64,000 bases of DNA from positions 1,488,001 through 1,552,000 of the forward strand of contig CP097466.1 in assembly GCA_041874725.1 (NCBI GenBank). The letters are read 5' to 3'. This document shows, one piece after another, positions 8,930 to 16,425 of the stretch; the first letter of the stretch is position 1, and every line of letters starts with the position of its first letter. Source of the DNA: Duganella sp. BuS-21. Its GTDB lineage: Bacteria; Pseudomonadota; Gammaproteobacteria; Burkholderiales; Burkholderiaceae_D. The notes under the pieces were generated by a model. The model was not told where the DNA came from, made no database searches, and saw only the letters and a list, made by a program, of their open reading frames with translations. The translations under genes were made by a program, and so were the position numbers.

Positions 8930-10489
8930 ATGAGGCGGATACTTTTGCGGTGTCTGCCTTTTTTGTTTGCGGCCTGGCTCGCCGCGTGTGGTACCGCGCC
9001 TGTTGCGCAGTACCAGAATCCGATTCTTCACGCTGACTATTCGGATCCCGATGTGATCCGCGTCGGCGAGACCTATTACCTGGTTTCTTCAAGTTTCAAC
9101 AGCGCGCCGGGATTGCCGCTGCTGCAGTCGCCCGACCTGGTCAACTGGACTTTGGTCGGCCACGCCTTGCCGCAGCAGGTGCCGCTGGATGTCTTCGCCA
9201 AGCCGCAGCACGGCAAGGGCGTGTGGGCGCCGTGCCTGCGCTACCACGACGGCAAATTCTGGATCTTTTATCCGGACCCCGATTTCGGCATCTACGTCAT
9301 CACGGCCAAGGATTTCGCCGGCCCATGGAGCGCGCCGCGCCTGCTGGCGGCGGGCAAGGGCCTGATCGATCCGACGCCGCTGTGGGATGAGGACGGCCAG
9401 GCCTGGCTGCTGCATGCATGGGCCAAGAGCCGCGCCGGATTCAACAACGTGCTGACCCTGCGCCGCATGGCGCCGGACGCCAGCCGCCTGCTGGACGATG
9501 CGGGCAAGATCGTCATCGACGGTAACAAGCTGCCCAAGTACACCACGCTGGAAGGTCCGAAGCTCTACAAGCGCGATGGCTACTACTACGTGTTCGCGCC
9601 GGCCGGCGGTGTGGAATACGGCTGGCAGACAGTGTTCCGATCGCGCAGCATTGGCGGTCCATATGACGAACGCATCGTCATGGCGCAGGGAGATTCTGCG
9701 GTGAACGGTCCGCATCAGGGCGGATGGGTGCAGACGCCGCAAGGCGAGGACTGGTTCATCCACTTCCAGGACAAGCGCGCCTACGGCCGCGTAGTGCACT
9801 TGCAACCGATGAAGTGGCGCGATGGCTGGCCTTTGATCGGCGAGGATGTCGGCGGCACGGCCGGCCAGCCGGTGGCGAGCTACCGCATGCCGGTGCCAGG
9901 CAAGTCCACCGCAGCACCGCCGACCAGCGATGAATTCAACGGCGCGGCACTCGGCCTGCAATGGCAGTGGAACGCCAACTGGCAGCCGTCGTGGTATGCG
10001 CTGGGCGACGGCAAGCTGCGCCTGTACGGCCAGCCGCGCGACAGCAACCTGTGGGACGTGCCGTCGCTGCTGCTGCAAAAACTGCCGGCCGAAACCTTCA
10101 CCGTCACCACCAGGTTGGATGCGTCCGGACTGGCGGAAGGCGGCGTTGCAGGCCTGGTGATGTACGGCGCCGATTACGCCTGGCTAGGCACGCGCCGCAG
10201 CGACGGCGTGACCAGGCTGGCGCTGGTGAGCTGTTATAAAGCCGACGTGAAATGCCACGAGCAGCAGGAGGCCGGCATCGATTTGCCGTCGCCGCAGGTA
10301 TGGCTGCGCATGCAGGTGCTGGCCGGCGGCGTGACGCAATTCTCGTACAGCCTCGATGGCGCAAAATACACGCCGATCGGCGCCCAGTTCACCGCCAAAA
10401 TGGGCCGCTGGGTAGGCGCCCAGATGGGCCTCTTCAGCGCCGGCAATGCAGGCCACGCTGACATCGACTACTTCCGCGTGACGCGCTGA
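8930..10489 (+). CDS. GH43-family glycoside hydrolase, predicted lipoprotein
   Basis: A 519-residue exported enzyme with lipobox LAAC (C20), so probably membrane-anchored. The five-bladed GH43 domain begins YQNPILHADYSDPDVIRVGETYYL, with the catalytic base in SDPD (D39), the pKa-modulating aspartate region LIDPTPLWDEDG and the acid glutamate in TTLEGPKLYKRDGYYY. From about residue 330 a C-terminal beta-sandwich (EFNGAALGLQWQWNAN) follows, as in beta-xylosidase/arabinofuranosidase members of GH43. It would trim arabinose or xylose side chains from pectin or arabinoxylan. ATG 8930 with GGAG at 8919-8922 is preferred to a GTG at 8924. It abuts the next, convergent gene. Confidence 0.92.
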   Translation: MRRILLRCLPFLFAAWLAACGTAPVAQYQNPILHADYSDPDVIRVGETYYLVSSSFNSAPGLPLLQSPDLVNWTLVGHALPQQVPLDVFAKPQHGKGVWAPCLRYHDGKFWIFYPDPDFGIYVITAKDFAGPWSAPRLLAAGKGLIDPTPLWDEDGQAWLLHAWAKSRAGFNNVLTLRRMAPDASRLLDDAGKIVIDGNKLPKYTTLEGPKLYKRDGYYYVFAPAGGVEYGWQTVFRSRSIGGPYDERIVMAQGDSAVNGPHQGGWVQTPQGEDWFIHFQDKRAYGRVVHLQPMKWRDGWPLIGEDVGGTAGQPVASYRMPVPGKSTAAPPTSDEFNGAALGLQWQWNANWQPSWYALGDGKLRLYGQPRDSNLWDVPSLLLQKLPAETFTVTTRLDASGLAEGGVAGLVMYGADYAWLGTRRSDGVTRLALVSCYKADVKCHEQQEAGIDLPSPQVWLRMQVLAGGVTQFSYSLDGAKYTPIGAQFTAKMGRWVGAQMGLFSAGNAGHADIDYFRVTR

Positions 10490-10984
10490 CTACTGCTTCT
10501 TCAGGGTCATCTTGAACTGGATGACCCATTTCTCTTTCACGTACATTTCGCTGAAGGCGTCGTAGCTGTCGGCGTTCACGGTCCATTGCACGCGGTAGGG
10601 CAGGACCAGCGTGCCGTTGATGTATTGCGTTTCGGGGAACTCCAGGCCGTTGGCCGATGGCTTCATGGTGCCGCGACTGAAGCCGCCGCTGTTTTCCACG
10701 TACAGGTAGGACACCAGTTTGGTTGCCGCGTCATAGTAGTAGATGGTCTCGCCCACGTAGTCCGGCTTGCCCGGCGTGCGCACCGTGTGGACGTCGCGCA
10801 GCGCGTGGCCGTCCAGCATCCATTGGAAGCAATGCTCGTCGGTCTGCTTCCCGCCCGGGAATTCGCCTTTCCAGCAGTGGCCTGCAAGGAACGCCATCGG
10901 CTTCAAGGCCTCGGCCGGCGCCGCCTGCGCGACGGCCCCAGGGAAGACGGAGGACAGCAGCAACAGCATCGGCAGTGGGCGCAT
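10490..10984 (-). CDS. exported protein of unknown function, lipocalin-like
   Basis: A 164-residue protein with a signal peptide (MRPLPMLLLLSSVFPGAVAQAAPAEA). The mature part LAGHCWKGEFPGGKQTDEHCFQWMLDGHALRDVHTV has two cysteines and a pattern of short beta strands, reminiscent of small calycin/lipocalin-type domains. No function can be assigned. The ATG at 10984 follows GGAG on the reverse strand. Its stop codon lies directly against the stop of the GH43 gene with no spacer, and it is downstream of the pectinase operon on the same strand. Confidence 0.75.
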   Translation of the reverse strand: MRPLPMLLLLSSVFPGAVAQAAPAEALKPMAFLAGHCWKGEFPGGKQTDEHCFQWMLDGHALRDVHTVRTPGKPDYVGETIYYYDAATKLVSYLYVENSGGFSRGTMKPSANGLEFPETQYINGTLVLPYRVQWTVNADSYDAFSEMYVKEKWVIQFKMTLKKQ

Positions 10985-11070
10985 GGCGTATCTCCGGATG
11001 AAAGTCCGGCCAGTATATGCCAAGGCCCACGCCATGCGGTTGCGTCGATGCTACGCTCGATACTACGCCA

Positions 11071-12909
11071 TCATGCCGACAGCGTGGTGTTGTGGACCTT
11101 GCCGCCGATGGTGACGTTCTTCAGTGTCAGCCCCTTCACGTTGTACAGATACCATGGCGCTTCGGCGTTGACCGGCGTGCCGAAATCGCAGTCTGTGATG
11201 GTCACGCCCGTGACCGGGAACACCGGCGGCATCGGACCCGGTCCGTTGTAGTCCGACGCCACCGGGCCGAGGATCACGATCGCCTGGAAGCACGATGCGG
11301 TCTTGCCATCCTTGTCGACGTTGCTGGCCTTGACGTTGGAGATGTGGATGTTTTCCACAATCGGCGGACGAATCCGCACGTTGTCGCTGATCGGCGCGTA
11401 GTCGCAGTCGAAGGTGACGATGGCGCCGGCCGCCGTGGCCACGGTCTTCGACTGGATCGGCGAACCTGGCAGCGAGGCGTAGAACGACGGCGAGATCTGC
11501 ACGCCGTTCGGCACCGTGCAATCGCGCACGTAGAAATTGCGCAGGAAGCCGCCGCGATTCAGGTTGGTCTTCATGCGGATGGCCGTGTTGAGAGGATTGG
11601 TTTTCCAGTTGGCGTTTTCAAATACCAGCTTTTGCGCAAACACGTTCTGGATGCCGCCGGCCATCTCGCTGCCCAGCGTGACGCCGCCATGGCCGCTGTG
11701 CATGATGCAGTTCTGGATCACGATGTTCTGCGACGGGCCATATTGCGTGTCCTGGTCCTTGCCGGCCTTGATGGCGATGCAGTCGTCGCCGGTATCGAAG
11801 GTGCAGTTCTCCACCAGCACATGGTCGCAGGCTTCCGGATCGAAACCGTCGCTGTTCGGACCGTGGCTGTGCATCTCGACGCCACGGATCACCAGGTTGC
11901 GGCAATGGACTGGATGGTGCTGCCAGAACGGCGTGTTCTGCACGCGGTAACCTTGCAGCAGCACATTGGTGCAGCCGATAATCTGGATCATCGGCGCGCG
12001 CAGGTAGTGGCCGATGCCGAAGATGCGCTTGGACAGCGGCACGCCGGCTTCCGACAGCGCCGGCAGGTATTGCGCGTCCCAGCGCCACTTGTCGCCTTCG
12101 CCCTGGATCAGCAGGCGTTCCGCTTCCGTCAGCGCCGGCGCCACGGTGGCCAGCGATTGCGCGTTGAGCGGATTCACGGTGTTTTCCGACATGGTGCCGG
12201 CCTTGAAGTTGGGCGTGGTGCCCTGGCCGATGGAGTTGATGGTTTTCTGCTTGCCTTTCCAGGTCCACCAGCAATCGCCGGCGTCGTTGAACGGCACGCC
12301 GCCCTGGCCGTCCAGGATCGCGGTCCAGTCGTCGCCGGTGAGGGCGATGTTGTCCTGGCCGTAGGCGTACACCATCGGCGAGTAGTTCAGGCAGTCGTTA
12401 CTCTGCCAGCGAGAGATGGTCAGCTTGCCGTGCTTGCCGCAGTCGATGTCGCCGTACTTGGCGTAGTCCGCCGGGTTGTGGCTGAAGTAGACGTGCGCGC
12501 CTTTGCTCAGGTGGACGTTAACGTTCGACAGCAGCACGATGGGGCCGGCCACGAACCAGTCGCCGGCCGGAATCAGCACACGGCCGCCGCCGGCCGCGTT
12601 GCAGGCTTTGATGGCGGCCTTGATGGCGGCGTAGCAGTCGTGCGCGCCGGCCGCCGGCGTGCCCAGTTCCTCCATGCCTTCGTGCGAGACCCAGGCCTTC
12701 ACCTTGGTCAGCTTGCAGATCTTGGCGCCGTAGGCGGTGATGTTGAAGTCCTGCTTGCGGAATTTCAGTGGCTTGGACACGTGGTCGACGATGGCCTGCG
12801 CCTGCAGCCACGGGTCCGGCGCGGTGGCGGCGGCGGCCGGCAGGCCGATCGACAGGCCGGCAGCCGGCAGGGCTTTCATCAGGGTGCGGCGGTGGGTATT
12901 GATGGTCAT
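11071..12909 (-). CDS. GH28 polygalacturonase, probable Tat substrate
   Basis: A 612-residue parallel beta-helix enzyme that hydrolyses homogalacturonan. All GH28 active-site motifs are visible: NSD (352-354), GDD (374-376, catalytic aspartates 375 and 376), GHG (406-408) and RMK (445-447). The shape PNSDGFDPEACDHVLVENC and the extra length suggest an exo-acting, periplasmic enzyme. The N-terminus THRRTLMKALPAAGLSIG resembles a twin-arginine signal. The ATG at 12909 has AAGGA upstream; a second ATG 18 bases earlier is possible. It is the last gene of a three-gene pectinase operon, 10 bases after the fused pectinase gene. Confidence 0.92.
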   Translation of the reverse strand: MTINTHRRTLMKALPAAGLSIGLPAAAATAPDPWLQAQAIVDHVSKPLKFRKQDFNITAYGAKICKLTKVKAWVSHEGMEELGTPAAGAHDCYAAIKAAIKACNAAGGGRVLIPAGDWFVAGPIVLLSNVNVHLSKGAHVYFSHNPADYAKYGDIDCGKHGKLTISRWQSNDCLNYSPMVYAYGQDNIALTGDDWTAILDGQGGVPFNDAGDCWWTWKGKQKTINSIGQGTTPNFKAGTMSENTVNPLNAQSLATVAPALTEAERLLIQGEGDKWRWDAQYLPALSEAGVPLSKRIFGIGHYLRAPMIQIIGCTNVLLQGYRVQNTPFWQHHPVHCRNLVIRGVEMHSHGPNSDGFDPEACDHVLVENCTFDTGDDCIAIKAGKDQDTQYGPSQNIVIQNCIMHSGHGGVTLGSEMAGGIQNVFAQKLVFENANWKTNPLNTAIRMKTNLNRGGFLRNFYVRDCTVPNGVQISPSFYASLPGSPIQSKTVATAAGAIVTFDCDYAPISDNVRIRPPIVENIHISNVKASNVDKDGKTASCFQAIVILGPVASDYNGPGPMPPVFPVTGVTITDCDFGTPVNAEAPWYLYNVKGLTLKNVTIGGKVHNTTLSA

Positions 12910-12919
12910 GCTGGTGTCC

Positions 12920-15556
12920 TTATTCATCTGAATTATTGAACTCGCCGATAAAAATATCGGCCGGCGAAGGTGCTTGGGCGTAGCCGAGATCCTTGACGGG
13001 ATCGATGCCGGCTTTGAGCAGGTTGTTCCAGTGCTCGTCCGAGTTGTACTGCACCGGACGATAGGAGATGGTGCCCTTTTTGTTCCAGTCCGCCCACGGC
13101 TGCTGCTGGTTGATGTGCGCACCGATGCGCGAATTGAGCACCGCCATCTTGCCGACCGCTTCCAGCGACACGCGCGCCACGGTGCCGGTGGGCGCCTTGT
13201 AGCCGTTGAGCGGGCCGTAGGTGCAACTGTAGCCTTCCATCGCCAGCGGGGCGTACGGCGTGCAGCGCGAGCTGTGGAACCATTGGCGCAGCAGATGGAA
13301 GCTGCCGTTCTTCGCGCCTTCGTGGGTGAAGCGGACGTTGTCGAAAACGAAGCCGTATCGGGTTTTGAGGTGCGTGTCCGGCGCGGCGACATAGGAAACG
13401 CCACGGTCGCCCAGCGTGCGGATTTCGGTCTGGTGGAAGTAGGCGGTGCTGTCGCCGAAGATGAAGTCGACGTCGCCTTCGATGTAGGATTTGTTGAAGA
13501 AGCTGCGCACCGTGCTGCCGGGCTGCGGCGACTTGAGGTACAGCGTGTCCTGGAATCCGATCAGGCGGATGTTCTCGAACTGAGCCTTGTCGGCGCTGTC
13601 CACGCTGAGCGCGATCGCCTGGTGGTGGACGTTGTTGACGTTGGGGAGTTCCTCGGCGCGGGCGTTGCCGGTGTCTTTGTTGTAGCTGTTTTCAAAGCTC
13701 AGGTTGCGGGCCTGGAAGCCGTTGTTCTGCGCCCAGACGGTCTGCGTGCCGAAGGTGCCGATCTGCGCGCGGTCCTTGATGGTGGCGTACATGGCTTGCA
13801 CCGCCGGCGCGGCTTTGGCGAATTGCGGGCCGTATTGCGCATCGTAGGCGGCGCCGCTGACCGAGGCGTCCAGCCGGGCGGTGATGCGCGTGGCCGTCGC
13901 GTCTTTGCCGTCGCTGTACAGGGTAATCGGCGCGGCGCTGGCGGGGAGGTACACCAGCTCCTGGTACACGCCCGGCTTGACCAGCATGTAAAGGCGTTTG
14001 CCCGGCCGCGCGGCGCTATCGAGCACGGCGCGGCTGACCGCTTCCTGTACCGTGTTGAAGGTGTGCGCGCCGTCGGCCTTCAAGGTTTTGTCGACGATGA
14101 AGTCGGGTGTGAAAGCGGCGCCCTTTGCCAGCGGATCGGACAGCGGGTCCCACGGATCGACTTTTTCATTGCCAGCCTCGCCGACGTATTTCAGCACTTC
14201 GCCGTAGGAGAACTGCCTGGCCTGTTCCAGCGTGAGCTGCGGTCGCGCGTTGCTGGCAGCGATGGCGGGGAAGGGGGCGAAGCGGTTGGCGCAGGTGCTG
14301 GTGTCCTTGCGAGAGATGGCGTCGCCGGACAGGCGGGCGAATTCGATCTTGCGTTCGGCATTTCCGGCAATGCTGACGTCTTGCAGGCCGACCTGCGCCG
14401 GACGTTGTTCGTCGTAGCCCTGAATGACGATGCGCCCCGGGGTGACGCTGTGCACATCTTCGAAGGCGATGTGGGTGTAGACCGGCACCTGCGTGCCTTC
14501 GGCGCGGCTGTCGTAGCGGGCGCCGATGTCGATCGGCGTTTTCACGTTGCGCAGGCAGACGTTCCGGTAGCGCACCTGGTCCACCACGCCGCCGCGCGAG
14601 ACGTCGCTCTTGATGCGCAGGCCCGAGGTGGCGCCGTCGATGCTCAGGTCTTCCACCAGCACGCGGCGCACGCCGCCATTGGTCTCGCTGCCGATGGACA
14701 TGCCATGGCCGCTGTAAAAGCGGTTGTGCAGGATGGAGATATTCTCGGTGGCGCCGTTGTTGCCTGCCTTGATGGCGACGTTGTCGTCGCCGGTGCGGAT
14801 ATGGCTGTAAGCGATGGTGACGTTGCGCGAGGAGATCGGATCGATGCCGTCGGTGTTGCGCGCGGTGGCCGGCGTGTCGATGTTGACGCCCCAGGCGGTG
14901 AAGCCGTCCACCCGGTTGAGCGTGACATGGAAGTTGGGCGAGTTGCGCAGCGTGATCTTGTGCAGCGTGATGTTTTGCGCGTTGCTGATCTCGATCAGGC
15001 GCGGCACGTTCTGGCGTGCGTCTTCCTTCTGCGCGCGGCGTGCCAGCTGCCACCATGATTCGGTGCCGCCGTCGATGACATGGCCGCCCTGGCCATCAAT
15101 GACGCCTTCGCCGTAGATGCCGCTGGCTTTGGCGTTGTCGATGGTGATGAAGGGCTTGCAGCCGCGCTCCTGGCGGTCGATGCTGCCGCAGGTGCCCGCG
15201 CCGCGATCATACAATTTGGGATTGCGGCTGGCGGCCAGCGTCGCGCCTTGGTCGATCAGCAGGCTGACGCCGCTGCGCAGCTTGAGCGGGCCGGAGACGA
15301 AGCGCTGTTTGTCGACGCCCGCCGTCAGGCGCACGGCGCGGCCGGCAGGGCATTGGTCGATGGCGGCCTGGATGCGCGCGCCGTCGTCGCTGCCGCTGGC
15401 GGAGGCGTTGTTGGAGCTTGCGGTCAGCACGGTGCACGAGGGCGGCGGCGAAGGCTCGGTGACCTTGCGCGTGTCCTGTGCGTGCACGCCGCCGGCGGCG
15501 GTCGTCAGCGCCAGCAAGGAGAGCGAGGCGAGCGAGGCGAGTGATGAGGCCTTCAC
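12920..15556 (-). CDS. bifunctional polygalacturonase (GH28) - pectin methylesterase (CE8) fusion
   Basis: An 878-residue secreted protein joining two beta-helix enzymes. After a signal peptide (VKASSLASLASLSLLALTTA, cleavage near VHA) the GH28 half carries NTD (234-236), DD (257-258), GHG (283-285) and RIK (314-316). From about residue 485 the CE8 half begins (ADGAHTFNTVQEAVSRAV), with QAIAL, the catalytic aspartate in QDTLYLKS near residue 668, the second in GDVDFIFGDS near 698, and the arginine/tryptophan pair in LLRQWFHSS. It would strip methyl esters and cut the exposed polygalacturonate. The GTG start overlaps the stop of the CE12 gene (GTGA). No frameshift or stop separates the halves. 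Confidence 0.92.
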   Translation of the reverse strand: MKASSLASLASLSLLALTTAAGGVHAQDTRKVTEPSPPPSCTVLTASSNNASASGSDDGARIQAAIDQCPAGRAVRLTAGVDKQRFVSGPLKLRSGVSLLIDQGATLAASRNPKLYDRGAGTCGSIDRQERGCKPFITIDNAKASGIYGEGVIDGQGGHVIDGGTESWWQLARRAQKEDARQNVPRLIEISNAQNITLHKITLRNSPNFHVTLNRVDGFTAWGVNIDTPATARNTDGIDPISSRNVTIAYSHIRTGDDNVAIKAGNNGATENISILHNRFYSGHGMSIGSETNGGVRRVLVEDLSIDGATSGLRIKSDVSRGGVVDQVRYRNVCLRNVKTPIDIGARYDSRAEGTQVPVYTHIAFEDVHSVTPGRIVIQGYDEQRPAQVGLQDVSIAGNAERKIEFARLSGDAISRKDTSTCANRFAPFPAIAASNARPQLTLEQARQFSYGEVLKYVGEAGNEKVDPWDPLSDPLAKGAAFTPDFIVDKTLKADGAHTFNTVQEAVSRAVLDSAARPGKRLYMLVKPGVYQELVYLPASAAPITLYSDGKDATATRITARLDASVSGAAYDAQYGPQFAKAAPAVQAMYATIKDRAQIGTFGTQTVWAQNNGFQARNLSFENSYNKDTGNARAEELPNVNNVHHQAIALSVDSADKAQFENIRLIGFQDTLYLKSPQPGSTVRSFFNKSYIEGDVDFIFGDSTAYFHQTEIRTLGDRGVSYVAAPDTHLKTRYGFVFDNVRFTHEGAKNGSFHLLRQWFHSSRCTPYAPLAMEGYSCTYGPLNGYKAPTGTVARVSLEAVGKMAVLNSRIGAHINQQQPWADWNKKGTISYRPVQYNSDEHWNNLLKAGIDPVKDLGYAQAPSPADIFIGEFNNSDE

Positions 15557-16356
15557 TGCTCGCTCTCCGGCTTGAACTGGCCAGCCAGATCCGGGATGGT
15601 GCGCTTGATTTCGTCCATCACCATGCGCGAGAAGTAGGCCGCGCCTTTGGCGCCGACGTGGGTGCGGTCGAAGGCGGACTTCGCGGCGCCCGCCACTTCC
15701 ACCTTGCCGGCGGCCGGCGCGGCGCCGAAGTCGGCCGGACGCGGCACCATGGCCAGCGTGTCGGCTTCGTCCTGGCCCATGGCCTGCACGGCGGCGTAGC
15801 TCTCGGCGTTCAGGTCCAGCAGCGGCGCCAGTTGTGCGGCGGCGGTGGCGCGGATCACCTCCGCCCACGGCGCCAGATTGTTCTCAAGGACGCCGTCCTT
15901 GAAGGTGCGGCGCGTGAGTGGCGTCAGCAGTACGGGCACGCCGCCCAGCGCTTTCACCTGCTGCGCATAGCGCGCCATGTTGGCGGGGAATTCGGTTTTC
16001 AGATCGGTGGAGCGGCCTGGCTTGCCCGGCTGGTCGTTGTGGCCGAACTGGATCAGCACATAGGTGGCGCGGTAGGCGGCGGCGCCGCGCAGCAGGCCTT
16101 CCACTTCATCCCAGCGGCCCTCGGCGCGGAAGCTGCCGGAACTGCGGCCGCCCTTGGCCAGGTTGATGCAGGTGTTGGCGCGATTGACGCGCGCGCAGAA
16201 GGCGTCGCCATAGCCGCTGGTATTGGCCATGGTGGAGTCGCCGACCAGGATGAAGCGGATCGGCTTTGCCGGTGGCGGCGGTGACGCTTCGGCCGCGTGC
16301 ACGCCGCCGGCCAGCAAGGTCGTTGCCGCAGCGATGCAGGTAATCAGGTGTTTCAT
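15553..16356 (-). CDS. rhamnogalacturonan acetylesterase-type SGNH hydrolase (CE12)
   Basis: A 267-residue secreted esterase with a signal peptide (MKHLITCIAAATTLLAGGVHA). SGNH blocks are clear: GDST (nucleophile S41), the glycine in KGGRSSGSF, GHND (105-108), and the catalytic D230-x-x-H233 in FDRTHVGAKG. This arrangement with ILVGDSTM is that of CE12, which removes acetyl groups from rhamnogalacturonan or xylan. It is the first gene of the pectinase operon, with the next gene overlapping its stop. A terminator separates it from the TonB-dependent receptor upstream. Confidence 0.9.
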   Translation of the reverse strand: MKHLITCIAAATTLLAGGVHAAEASPPPPAKPIRFILVGDSTMANTSGYGDAFCARVNRANTCINLAKGGRSSGSFRAEGRWDEVEGLLRGAAAYRATYVLIQFGHNDQPGKPGRSTDLKTEFPANMARYAQQVKALGGVPVLLTPLTRRTFKDGVLENNLAPWAEVIRATAAAQLAPLLDLNAESYAAVQAMGQDEADTLAMVPRPADFGAAPAAGKVEVAGAAKSAFDRTHVGAKGAAYFSRMVMDEIKRTIPDLAGQFKPESEQ

Positions 16357-16370
16357 GGCGGGTTCCGGGC

Positions 16371-16408
16371 AAAAAAAGGGCGCCGGCCGAGGTGTCGGTC
16401 CGGCGCCC
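16371..16408 (-). terminator. intrinsic terminator after the TonB-dependent receptor
   Basis: GGGCGCCGG (16378-16386) pairs with CCGGCGCCC (16400-16408), extended by an inner CCGA/TCGG pair, and is followed on the reverse strand by seven T (A run 16371-16377). It isolates the receptor gene from the pectinase operon, which starts just downstream. Confidence 0.92.
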
Positions 16409-16425
16409 CATACTCATGCCTTCAT

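Noticed and set aside
12974..15058. 694-codon forward frame antisense to the fused pectinase
   Set aside because: A shadow of the GH28-CE8 gene; composition is that of an antisense frame and no domain can be seen.
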